A stretch of DNA of 64,000 nt from Clostridia bacterium (GTDB lineage: Bacteria; Bacillota; Clostridia; Oscillospirales; Acutalibacteraceae). The DNA is taken from positions 1-64,000 of the forward strand of contig JAFXFC010000010.1 of NCBI GenBank assembly GCA_017513525.1. The letters run 5' to 3'. Position numbers and translations under genes: made by a program. The notes below the pieces were generated by a model that made no database searches, was not told where the DNA came from, and saw only the letters and a list, made by a program, of their open reading frames with translations. Below are positions 17,344-24,774 of this stretch, piece after piece (position 1 is the stretch's first letter; every line of letters begins with the position of its first letter).

Positions 17344-18792
17344 TTATCTGTTCTGAATATAGTATTTGTAGAATTTTACGCCCTCGGCTAATGCCGACAC
17401 TCCGATACTTTCATTTGCAGCGTGCATAGCAGCAAGCTGTTCGGGGGTAAGTCTTGTAGGAGTAAATCTTAAGCAATTATCTGAAACAAGCTCAAACTGT
17501 CTGCAATCCGTTCCGCCTGTCATAAGATAAGGAATCGGCACAACATCGGGGATTGCTTCTTCAATACATTTTTTAAGATAATTGAATTCTTTTCCTTCGG
17601 GAGAAGAAACATTTGAGGGATCACGGGAAAGTAAAACTTCGGTTTCAATATCATACTTCTTTGCGATATTTCTCAGCACCTCAATGGATTCCTCTGCCTT
17701 CTGATGAACAGAAGGACGGATATTGCATATAACATATGCTTCGTCGGGAATAACATTCGGAGCTTCGGAGCCCGAAGCCATAGTGAATGCACAGGTGGTT
17801 CTTACGAATGCACCTGCCATGGGTGAAAACAGGGGCAGAACCTTAGATAGAAGTCCCTTGAAAAGCCAGAGATTTGACATAACAAGACGAAGCGGGAAAA
17901 TAAGATGACCTGCAATGCTTGTGAACATTTCGGGGATAGGAGAAACCAGCTCTCTTTTGAAGGGATCTGTTTTTTCCACCTCTGCCATAAACATGGCGAG
18001 TCTTGCAATGGGAGTATTTTTGGGAGGTGTTGAAGAATGACCGCCTGCACCCTTTGCAATAAATTTAAGATTACAAAAGCCCTTTTCAACAATACCAATA
18101 GCAGCACAGGGCTGTGAAAGACCAGGGAAAACATTTCCTATAACAGCACCGCCTTCATCAAGAACGGCATTGAGTCTTATTCCCTGCTCTTTAAACCATT
18201 TTGCGGCATCAATAGCGCCGCCGCCTGAATTTTCTTCATTTACGGACGAGAAAAGCCAGATATCTTCTTCGGGAATAAAGCCTTCTTCAAGAAGCTCTTC
18301 AACAGCACTCCATTCTGCTGAAAGAGTGCTCTTACAGTCCATAGCACCTCTTCCGTGGATACATCCGGCTTCTATTGCACCTGAAAAAGGATCTCTTGTC
18401 CATTCCTTTTCTGCAGCAGGAACAACATCCTGATGTCCCATAAGAAGAATGGCACCTTTAGAAGAATTCTTACCCTTCCAAAGTCTTAAGATATTTCCTT
18501 CAAAATCATGCTTTTCAAGCTTTTGGAAAATATTGGGATACAGTTTTTCCATGACCTCCTGTAATTTCAGAAAGTCGCTGTATTCCTCACCCTTTTTCTT
18601 CGAAACGGTAGGAACCTTTACCATTTCGGAGAGAGCCTTTGCATACTTTTCTTCCTCTTCCTTAGTCCAGCTTATTGCAGGCTTTTTCTCTGAGGGAGAT
18701 TTTTTTACTTTTACTGCTCTTACTACGCATATGAGCATCATAAAAACAAAAACCGCTAATATTGCGAGTAATGCAAATAATACATATTTCAT
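17344..18792 (-). CDS. Membrane-anchored M20-family metallopeptidase
   Basis: 482 residues. An N-terminal transmembrane helix (about 3-27) is followed by an M20 di-zinc peptidase domain. Metal-site motifs: LLMGHQDVVPA near 115, GRGAMDCKST near 150, NEENSGGGA near 188 and MTGGTDCRQFE near 430. The dimerisation insert contains GAGGHSSTPPKNTP. The arrangement resembles the carboxypeptidase S/PM20D1 branch rather than PepV or DapE. The helix N-in orientation would place the catalytic domain outside, but orientation is uncertain. The gene is transcribed alone from the promoter at 18827-18855. The likely role is hydrolysis of dipeptides or N-acyl amino acids. Confidence 0.85.
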   Translation of the reverse strand: MKYVLFALLAILAVFVFMMLICVVRAVKVKKSPSEKKPAISWTKEEEEKYAKALSEMVKVPTVSKKKGEEYSDFLKLQEVMEKLYPNIFQKLEKHDFEGNILRLWKGKNSSKGAILLMGHQDVVPAAEKEWTRDPFSGAIEAGCIHGRGAMDCKSTLSAEWSAVEELLEEGFIPEEDIWLFSSVNEENSGGGAIDAAKWFKEQGIRLNAVLDEGGAVIGNVFPGLSQPCAAIGIVEKGFCNLKFIAKGAGGHSSTPPKNTPIARLAMFMAEVEKTDPFKRELVSPIPEMFTSIAGHLIFPLRLVMSNLWLFKGLLSKVLPLFSPMAGAFVRTTCAFTMASGSEAPNVIPDEAYVICNIRPSVHQKAEESIEVLRNIAKKYDIETEVLLSRDPSNVSSPEGKEFNYLKKCIEEAIPDVVPIPYLMTGGTDCRQFELVSDNCLRFTPTRLTPEQLAAMHAANESIGVSALAEGVKFYKYYIQNR

Positions 18793-18826
18793 ACCGGCAT
18801 TCCACCATTCTTTTAATTTCGTTTAA

Positions 18827-18855
18827 ATTATATAGTATAACGCGTAATAATTCAA
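18827..18855 (-). promoter_or_regulatory. SigA-type promoter of the M20 peptidase gene
   Basis: TTGAAT (18855-18850), 17-base spacer, TATAAT (18832-18827) on the minus strand, 35 bases before the start codon. Confidence 0.7.
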
Positions 18856-18857
18856 GA

Positions 18858-18905
18858 TAAAAAAGAAAAGGTATTTTCTTTCCGTAAAGAAGAGAAAATA
18901 CCTTT
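18858..18905 (-). terminator. Terminator of the oxidoreductase operon
   Basis: On the minus strand AAAGGTATTTTCT pairs with AGAAAATACCTTT and a T-rich tract (CTTTTTT) follows. It begins 6 bases after the last stop codon of the operon. Confidence 0.85.
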
Positions 18906-18910
18906 ATAAA

Positions 18911-19444
18911 TTAAAGTTCTGCGCCGATATTAAGTGCATCAAGATTATACTTTAACATATCCTGATGTCTTGCGGAAATTACCTTATTAAGAGCGGCTTC
19001 AAGATTGTCAGAGCCTATCTCGGAAACTTCCTTGATAACCTTACCCGTAATAATCATATTTGCGAGTGTCTTGATATTCTTTTCACTTGCAAGTCCTGAA
19101 GCGGGTATATAGAAAACTTCTACATCTGTTCTTTCTACTTTTCTTCCGATAAGTGTTGAATCAACGAAAATCTTACCGCCGGGAACAACTGAATTCTCAT
19201 ATTTATCAAGAGAAGGAAGATTCATAGCAATAAGCACATCGGGCTTATCAACTATGGGAGAGCCGATAGGAGCATCACTCAGAATAACGGAGCAGTTAGC
19301 AGTACCGCCTCTCATTTCGGGACCGTAGGAAGGAAGCCAGCTTACCTGCTTACCCTCGATAAGCCCCTTATAAGCAAGGAATTTTCCCGCAAAGAGGATA
19401 CCCTGACCGCCGAAGCCTGCAAAGAGCATATTAACAGTAGCCAT
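18911..19444 (-). CDS. 2-oxoacid:ferredoxin oxidoreductase, gamma subunit
   Basis: 177 residues matching the gamma (POR/KOR catalytic-domain) subunit: [20 protein letters not shown] at the N-terminus and [19 protein letters not shown] near 40-58. In the four-subunit enzymes this subunit completes the CoA and TPP site with alpha and beta. It is the last gene of the T-box operon; its ATG overlaps the beta-subunit stop by one base. The substrate (2-oxoisovalerate-type, 2-oxoglutarate or other) cannot be fixed from sequence reading. The linkage to acyl-CoA synthetase and branched-chain T-boxes favours branched 2-oxoacids. Confidence 0.9.
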   Translation of the reverse strand: MATVNMLFAGFGGQGILFAGKFLAYKGLIEGKQVSWLPSYGPEMRGGTANCSVILSDAPIGSPIVDKPDVLIAMNLPSLDKYENSVVPGGKIFVDSTLIGRKVERTDVEVFYIPASGLASEKNIKTLANMIITGKVIKEVSEIGSDNLEAALNKVISARHQDMLKYNLDALNIGAEL

Positions 19445-20199
19445 TATTCTGCCTCCTTTTCTTCTGTAATATCCTTATAAATACCGAGAGGATAATAAGG
19501 AATCATATTGTCCTGAAGCCAAGTGAGTGCCTTTTCGGGAGACATACCCCAGTTTGTGGGACAGGTGGAAAGAACTTCAACAAGCGAGAAGCCTTTTCCG
19601 TCTATCTGATTCTGGAAAGCCTTTTTAATTGCCTTCTTTGCATTTCTGATGTTCTTTACATTATTAACGGCAACTCTTTCAAGATAAGCGGCACCGTCAA
19701 CATTACTTAAAAGCTCGCAGACCTTTACGGGATAGCCTACGGTATTAACATCTCTGCCGTAGGGGGAAGTCTGTGTTACCTGACCGGGAAGAGTTGTGGG
19801 AGCCATCTGACCGCCTGTCATACCGTAAATTGCATTATTAACGAAAATAACAGTAATATTTTCTCTTCTTGCTGCTGCGTGTACTGTTTCTGCAGTACCT
19901 ATAGCGGCAAGGTCTCCGTCACCCTGATATGTAAATACAATATTATCGGGATCTGAGCGCTTTACACCTGTTGCAACTGCGGGAGCTCTGCCGTGAGCTG
20001 CCTGAACAAAGTCACAGGTAAAATAATTATATGCCATAACGGAGCAGCCGACAGGTGCTACACCGATGGTTTTTCCTGTAATGCCGAGTTCATCCATAAC
20101 TTCAGCTACAAGACGGTGAATAATACCGTGAGTACAGCCGGGGCAATAATGAAGCACTGCATCTGTTAATGAATCGGGTTTTTTAAATACTGTAGCCAT
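19444..20199 (-). CDS. 2-oxoacid:ferredoxin oxidoreductase, beta (TPP-binding) subunit
   Basis: 251 residues. The thiamine diphosphate motif starts at [11 protein letters not shown] near 88 and ends with [14 protein letters not shown] near 120. [10 protein letters not shown] near residue 17 and [11 protein letters not shown] near 218 match KorB-like beta subunits. It binds TPP and exchanges electrons with ferredoxin. The ATG at 20199 has AAGGAGG 7 bases upstream; an in-frame TTG two codons earlier is not needed. It lies two bases after the alpha-subunit gene. Confidence 0.92.
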   Translation of the reverse strand: MATVFKKPDSLTDAVLHYCPGCTHGIIHRLVAEVMDELGITGKTIGVAPVGCSVMAYNYFTCDFVQAAHGRAPAVATGVKRSDPDNIVFTYQGDGDLAAIGTAETVHAAARRENITVIFVNNAIYGMTGGQMAPTTLPGQVTQTSPYGRDVNTVGYPVKVCELLSNVDGAAYLERVAVNNVKNIRNAKKAIKKAFQNQIDGKGFSLVEVLSTCPTNWGMSPEKALTWLQDNMIPYYPLGIYKDITEEKEAE

Positions 20200-20201
20200 A
20201 C

Positions 20202-21263
20202 TCAAGCCTCCTTTGAATCTACTTCAATGATTTTTGCAAGTACCTGTTCGGGTGAGGGGATCATACCGCCTGTACGGCAGCAAAGATGTACTTCCTTCTT
20301 ACATCTGATGCTAAGCTCTATATCCTCTATCATCTGTCCCATATTCATTTCAACGGAAATGAATGCCTTGCACTTATCTGCAGCTTTAAGAAGCGCTGCT
20401 TTCGGGAAAGGCCAGAGAGTAATAGGACGGATAAGACCTACCTTTATACCCTGTTTTCTCGCCTCATTGATAGCGTTCTTTGCAACACGGGATGTAATTC
20501 CGAAAGCGACTACACAGATTTCGGCATCCTCCATGAGGTATTCCTCATACATTGCTTCATTAGCTTCAATGAGCTTATATCTTTCATATCTTTCGAAATT
20601 CTTCTGTTCAAGCTCTTCGGGCTGTAAGAAAAGAGAATTTACGATATTGTGCTGTCTCTCTCCCTTTGTACCTGTAACAGCCCAGGGCTTTTTAACGGAA
20701 TATGTGCTTTCGATATCAAGGGAAACAGGCTCCATCATCTGTCCCATAGTACCGTCTGCAAGTATCATTGATACCATTCTGTATTTATCAGCGAGTTCAA
20801 AGCCTTTAACGGTAAGACTTGCCATTTCCTGAACGGAAGCAGGTGCTAAAACTATATTATGGAAATCGCCGTGGCTACCGCCTTTAACAGCCTGCCAATA
20901 GTCGGACTGAGAAGGCTGAATACCGCCGAGACCGGGACCGCCTCTCTGTACATTAACAACGAGTGCGGGAAGATCACAGCCTGCAAGATAGGATATACCC
21001 TCACTCTTAAGAGAAATTCCGGGTGAAGAGGAAGAAGTCATAACACGCTTGCCGGTAGATGCAACACCGATAACCATATTTATGGCTGCAACTTCACTTT
21101 CTGCTTGAAGGAATACGCCGCCAATTTTGGGCATTCTCTTTGACATATATGCAGCAACCTCAGTCTGAGGAGTAATGGGATAACCGAAGTAGTGACGGCA
21201 GCCTGCTTTTATGGCAGCTTCCGCAATGGCTTCATTTCCCTTCATTAATACCATATCACTCAT
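20202..21263 (-). CDS. 2-oxoacid:ferredoxin oxidoreductase, alpha subunit
   Basis: 353 residues. [30 protein letters not shown] at the N-terminus, then [35 protein letters not shown], are typical of the POR/KOR alpha N-terminal domain. [17 protein letters not shown] near 115 is the usual central motif. The C-terminal domain ([15 protein letters not shown]) binds the CoA side. The enzyme interconverts a 2-oxoacid plus CoA with acyl-CoA plus CO2 and reduced ferredoxin. The ATG at 21263 has AGAGGTG upstream; an in-frame GTG at 21272 lies inside that site. Confidence 0.92.
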   Translation of the reverse strand: MSDMVLMKGNEAIAEAAIKAGCRHYFGYPITPQTEVAAYMSKRMPKIGGVFLQAESEVAAINMVIGVASTGKRVMTSSSSPGISLKSEGISYLAGCDLPALVVNVQRGGPGLGGIQPSQSDYWQAVKGGSHGDFHNIVLAPASVQEMASLTVKGFELADKYRMVSMILADGTMGQMMEPVSLDIESTYSVKKPWAVTGTKGERQHNIVNSLFLQPEELEQKNFERYERYKLIEANEAMYEEYLMEDAEICVVAFGITSRVAKNAINEARKQGIKVGLIRPITLWPFPKAALLKAADKCKAFISVEMNMGQMIEDIELSIRCKKEVHLCCRTGGMIPSPEQVLAKIIEVDSKEA

Positions 21264-21268
21264 ATTTT

Positions 21269-21475
21269 TCACCTCTCAACAGTAATTACGCAGTCGGGAC
21301 ACATTGTGGCACAAAATGCACATGCAATACAGGAATCCTGATCGGTTATTTCTGCAGGATGATGTCCCTTGACATTAAGACGGTTTTCCGACAACTTGAT
21401 AATACCTTTAGGGCAGGCACCAACGCAAAGAGCACAGCCCTTGCAAAGGTCCTCCGTAAATGTAACTTTTGCCAT
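21269..21475 (-). CDS. 2-oxoacid:ferredoxin oxidoreductase, delta (2x[4Fe-4S] ferredoxin) subunit
   Basis: 68 residues with two cluster motifs, CKGCALCVGACP and CIACAFCATMCPDC, as in the delta subunit of four-subunit KOR/VOR enzymes. It carries electrons between the TPP site and free ferredoxin. ATG at 21475 follows GGAGAG by 8 bases. Its position directly before the alpha gene is standard for the family. Confidence 0.92.
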   Translation of the reverse strand: MAKVTFTEDLCKGCALCVGACPKGIIKLSENRLNVKGHHPAEITDQDSCIACAFCATMCPDCVITVER

Positions 21476-21490
21476 TATATTTCTCTCCAA

Positions 21491-22147
21491 TCAAATGATT
21501 TTCTTTTGAAGCTCCAAGGGGAACAGATTATCTGTTTTTCCCGAAAGCTTATTATAAAGACTGCTTGAAACAGTTGTGAACTTTACGGGTAAAGACGACA
21601 TCAAGGACAGTTTACTACATTCTTCAACAGATGTCAAAACCATATTTTCCCTTGTAAGCTCTCCGATATTTGAATTATTGATTATAGCGGTAAATTTCAT
21701 ATTACAGGCTCTTTCAATTTCACCCATGACCTCAAATGCACTTTCGGCATCGGGAGTTAAGGGCCTATACATATTAAAAACAAAATAGAATTCGAAGCTG
21801 TTTTCTTCTTTTATTTTATCCGCATATCTTCCAAGAGCATATGCACCTCTGTCATCGCCGCCGAGATCAACTATATAATATCTCTCTTTATCGTCGATTA
21901 TTGAATACATATCCTGCGGAATTGCAGGGATATCAACATTCGAGTTGGCGTATTCCGAGGAAATGAGTTTTATTCCCGCGGCATCCAGCCTTTCAAGCGA
22001 ATCCTTTGTTCTGAAATAAGGGTTTACAATATCAAGGTCTGCAATAACCGTATCGAAGCCCTCACTCTTCATTTTAAGAGCCATATTTACCGCAATATTT
22101 GTTTTACCTGAGCCGTAATGACCGGCTAAAATGCTTATTCTTTTCAT
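21491..22147 (-). CDS. MinD/CobQ-like P-loop ATPase
   Basis: 218 residues. The deviant Walker A motif GHYGSGKTNIAVN is near 9-21, with ADLDIVNPYFRT near 38 in the switch region and YIVDLGGDDRGAYALGRY near 92. This is the SIMIBI class related to MinD, CooC and NifH-type maturation ATPases. No membrane-targeting helix is obvious. It sits between the acyl-CoA synthetase fusion and the ferredoxin subunit with gaps of 4 and 15 bases, so it is expressed with the oxidoreductase. A role in cluster or cofactor loading is only a guess. Confidence 0.75.
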   Translation of the reverse strand: MKRISILAGHYGSGKTNIAVNMALKMKSEGFDTVIADLDIVNPYFRTKDSLERLDAAGIKLISSEYANSNVDIPAIPQDMYSIIDDKERYYIVDLGGDDRGAYALGRYADKIKEENSFEFYFVFNMYRPLTPDAESAFEVMGEIERACNMKFTAIINNSNIGELTRENMVLTSVEECSKLSLMSSLPVKFTTVSSSLYNKLSGKTDNLFPLELQKKII

Positions 22148-22151
22148 AAAA

Positions 22152-24422
22152 TTAAAGTTTATTTCTCTGAATCTTTCCGCTTATAGTCTTGGGAAGAGAG
22201 TCTCTGAATACAACGATTCTGGGATATTTATAAGGAGCTGTATGCTCTTTGACATACTTCTGAATCTCTTTTTTGAGTTCTTCTGAAGGCTCAGTGCCCT
22301 TTGTAAGAACAATACTTGCCTTTACGACCTGACCTCTTAATTCATCGGGTTCGGCAGAGACACCGCATTCGAGTACATAAGGGAGCTCCATAATAACATT
22401 TTCAATTTCGAAGGGTCCTATACGGTAGCCTGAAGACTTGATAACATCGTCAACTCTGCCGACATACCAGAAGTGGCCGTCTTCATCCTTCCATGCAAGG
22501 TCGCCTGTGTGATAATATCCGTCGTGCCATACTTCTTCAGTCTTTTCAGGCTGATTGTAATAGCCGAGGAACAAGCCGCAAGGAACCTTTTCGGAAGTGC
22601 GCACAACAATTTCACCGTTTTCACCGAGCTGTGCGGGAGTTCCGTCTGCTTTTATTATATCAATATCATACATGGGATTTGCCTTACCCATAGAACCGGG
22701 CTTGGGTGTTGTTCCGATAAGGTTTGCGATAGTAAGTGTAGTTTCCGTCTGGCCGAAGCCTTCCATAAGCTGAAGTCCCGTTGCAGCCTCAAACTGCTTG
22801 AAGACCTCGGGATTGAGTGCTTCGCCTGCTATAGTAGCATGCTTTATGGAAGAAAGATCATATTTTGAAAGATCCTGCTTTATAAGCATTCTGTACATGG
22901 TGGGAGGTGCACAGAAGGTGGTAATTCCGTATTTTGAGAACATCGGAAGAATCTCTGAAGCATCAAAACGGTCAAAGTCATAAACAAATACAGATCCTTC
23001 ACAAAGCCACTGTCCGTAAAGCTTACCCCAAAGAGCTTTTCCCCAGCCTGTATCGGAAATTGTGAAGTGGAGTCCGTCTTTGCTTACTGAGTGCCAATAT
23101 TTTGCAGTAACAAAATGTGCAAGAGGATAAGAAAAGCTGTGAGTTGCAATTTTGGGATAACCTGTTGTACCTGAAGTGAAGAACATAAGCATAGGATCTT
23201 TTCCGCAGGCAGTATCTTCTTCTCTTCTGAAGCGACGGGAGAAAAGCTTATATTCCTCATTGAAATTATGCCAGCCGTCTCTTGGCTCACCTACAACAAC
23301 CTTTGTCACAAGAGTGGGACATTTATCTGCACATTCATCAACATGTGCGGGAGTATTATCATCGGAAGTACAGATTATTGCACTGACTCCTGCTGAATTG
23401 AAACGGTATTCAAAATCATGTGCCTGAAGCTGATGAGTTGCAGGAATGACTACGGCACCGAGGCGATGAAGTGCTAATATTGAGAACCAGAACTGATAAT
23501 GACGCTTTAATACGAGCATTACCCTATCGCCCTTTTTAATACCGAGAGAACGGAAATAGTTTGCTGTCTGACAGGAATATTCCTTGATATCCTGATATGT
23601 GAACACTCTTTCAGTCTTATCCTTTGCAATATGTATCATTGCAGTCTTGTCGGGTGATTTTTTTGCTATTTTATCAACTACATCATATACAAAGTTGAAT
23701 GCATCAGTGTTTTCAAAATCTATATCGACAAGCTCTCCGCGCTCATTCTCCACAGGCTTTACGAACTTGTGACATACGAGCGATTCGGAAACTCTGGCTT
23801 CGGGCATTATTCTGTTTTTTGCAATATCCTCGGGAGCTTCGTCGGAAGCAAGAATAAATGCGAGGAATACGCAGTCTCTTCCGTCAACAGCTATCATTCC
23901 GTGAGGTGTGGAGCTCTTATAATAAATACTGTCACCCTCGTGGAGTATCTCTGTATGATCACCGACTTTTACCATAAGTGTTCCGCTTATAACCATATCA
24001 AATTCCTGACCTGCGTGGGTAGATGTATGGATAGGTTTATTTTCAAGATCAGCGGAATATTCATATCTTACCCAATAGGGATCACCCAGCTTATCCTTGA
24101 ACAGCGGTGCAAGATTTTGAATTTCAATGCCGTTTTCTTTAGCAGTAGTCTGTCCTTCGCCTTTTCTTGTTACGGTATATGATGTAAGCTTTGCGCTGTG
24201 TCCTTCAAGAAGATCGGTTATACCTATATCAAAAGCAAGAGCACACTTATGAATAAAAGAGAAAGGAAGATCCTCTGCTCCGCCTTCAAAAGATTCATAC
24301 TGTTCAGGTGTAACTTCAGTTTTCTCTGCCATTTCTTCAACTGTAAAGTCACAAATTGAACGCATCTCCTGAATTCGGCGTGCGACCTCAAAAAGTTTAT
24401 TGTCTGTTTTTGTTGTAGCCAT
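22152..24422 (-). CDS. XRE-HTH + cupin + acyl-CoA synthetase (AMP-binding) fusion
   Basis: 756 residues in three parts. Residues about 10-70 look like an XRE helix-turn-helix (RRIQEMRSICDFTVEEMAEK). Residues about 118-195 form a cupin (HAGQEFDMVISGTLMVKVGD, then PHGMIAVDG). From about 245 an AMP-forming acyl-CoA synthetase begins, with the P-loop MFFTSGTTGYPK near 415, SDTGWGKALWGKLYGQW, GFGQTET near 560, YYHTGDLAW near 640 and the A10 lysine region KTISGKIQR at the end. The synthetase part resembles medium-chain (ACSM-type) enzymes that activate short or medium acids. It is the first gene after an Ile-type T-box. The frame is continuous and has one AGGAGG ribosome binding site, so this is a genuine fusion. 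Confidence 0.88.
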   Translation of the reverse strand: MATTKTDNKLFEVARRIQEMRSICDFTVEEMAEKTEVTPEQYESFEGGAEDLPFSFIHKCALAFDIGITDLLEGHSAKLTSYTVTRKGEGQTTAKENGIEIQNLAPLFKDKLGDPYWVRYEYSADLENKPIHTSTHAGQEFDMVISGTLMVKVGDHTEILHEGDSIYYKSSTPHGMIAVDGRDCVFLAFILASDEAPEDIAKNRIMPEARVSESLVCHKFVKPVENERGELVDIDFENTDAFNFVYDVVDKIAKKSPDKTAMIHIAKDKTERVFTYQDIKEYSCQTANYFRSLGIKKGDRVMLVLKRHYQFWFSILALHRLGAVVIPATHQLQAHDFEYRFNSAGVSAIICTSDDNTPAHVDECADKCPTLVTKVVVGEPRDGWHNFNEEYKLFSRRFRREEDTACGKDPMLMFFTSGTTGYPKIATHSFSYPLAHFVTAKYWHSVSKDGLHFTISDTGWGKALWGKLYGQWLCEGSVFVYDFDRFDASEILPMFSKYGITTFCAPPTMYRMLIKQDLSKYDLSSIKHATIAGEALNPEVFKQFEAATGLQLMEGFGQTETTLTIANLIGTTPKPGSMGKANPMYDIDIIKADGTPAQLGENGEIVVRTSEKVPCGLFLGYYNQPEKTEEVWHDGYYHTGDLAWKDEDGHFWYVGRVDDVIKSSGYRIGPFEIENVIMELPYVLECGVSAEPDELRGQVVKASIVLTKGTEPSEELKKEIQKYVKEHTAPYKYPRIVVFRDSLPKTISGKIQRNKL

Positions 24423-24442
24423 AAACCTAACCTCCTATAAAG

Positions 24443-24709
24443 AAAAAACCGTCTCAAAGAAAAATTTCTTTGAGACGGAAATAATATTCCGCGGTACCAC
24501 TCAAATTGCAACGGCTATTGCCGTATGCCGCTTTAGAGTCCGACAACTCCTTTGCACTAACGGGGCATTCCCGGGAAACACTACTGAACTTTTCGCATTT
24601 CCGGCTCAGAAGCGATAGCCTCTTGAAAGTATCGTCTTACGGCTCACACCAACCGCCGTTTCTCTGGATCGGACATCTTTCAGGCCTCTTCGTCACAGCC
24701 ATTGAATGA
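24443..24709 (-). promoter_or_regulatory. T-box riboswitch, probable Ile (ATC) specifier
   Basis: On the minus strand the antiterminator carries GTGGTACCGCGG (+ strand 24489-24502). It is followed by a terminator stem pairing CCGTCTCAAAGAAA with TTTCTTTGAGACGG plus TTTTTT (24443-24478). Stem I has the distal AGAGA and GGTTGGTGTGAGCC elements. Pairing TGAAAG with CTTTCA and GAAG with CTTC frames the specifier loop; the triplet before the lower helix is ATC (24616-24614), followed by G. It controls the acyl-CoA synthetase/oxidoreductase operon. The T-box itself is clear; the codon is my reading of the fold. Confidence 0.9.
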
Positions 24710-24738
24710 ATGATAACATAAGTATATATATTTGTCAA
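24710..24738 (-). promoter_or_regulatory. Promoter of the T-box(Ile) operon
   Basis: Consensus TTGACA (24738-24733), 17-base spacer, TATCAT (24715-24710) on the minus strand, immediately before the T-box leader. The upstream gene ends at 24775, so the operon is independent. Confidence 0.8.
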
Positions 24739-24774
24739 CATCACAAAATTAATAAAATTTATTAATTTTTTTAA

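Noticed and set aside
24746..24770. Terminator after the TIM-barrel/synthetase gene
   Set aside because: The only hairpin is made solely of A-T pairs with a poor T tract on the minus strand; too weak to call.
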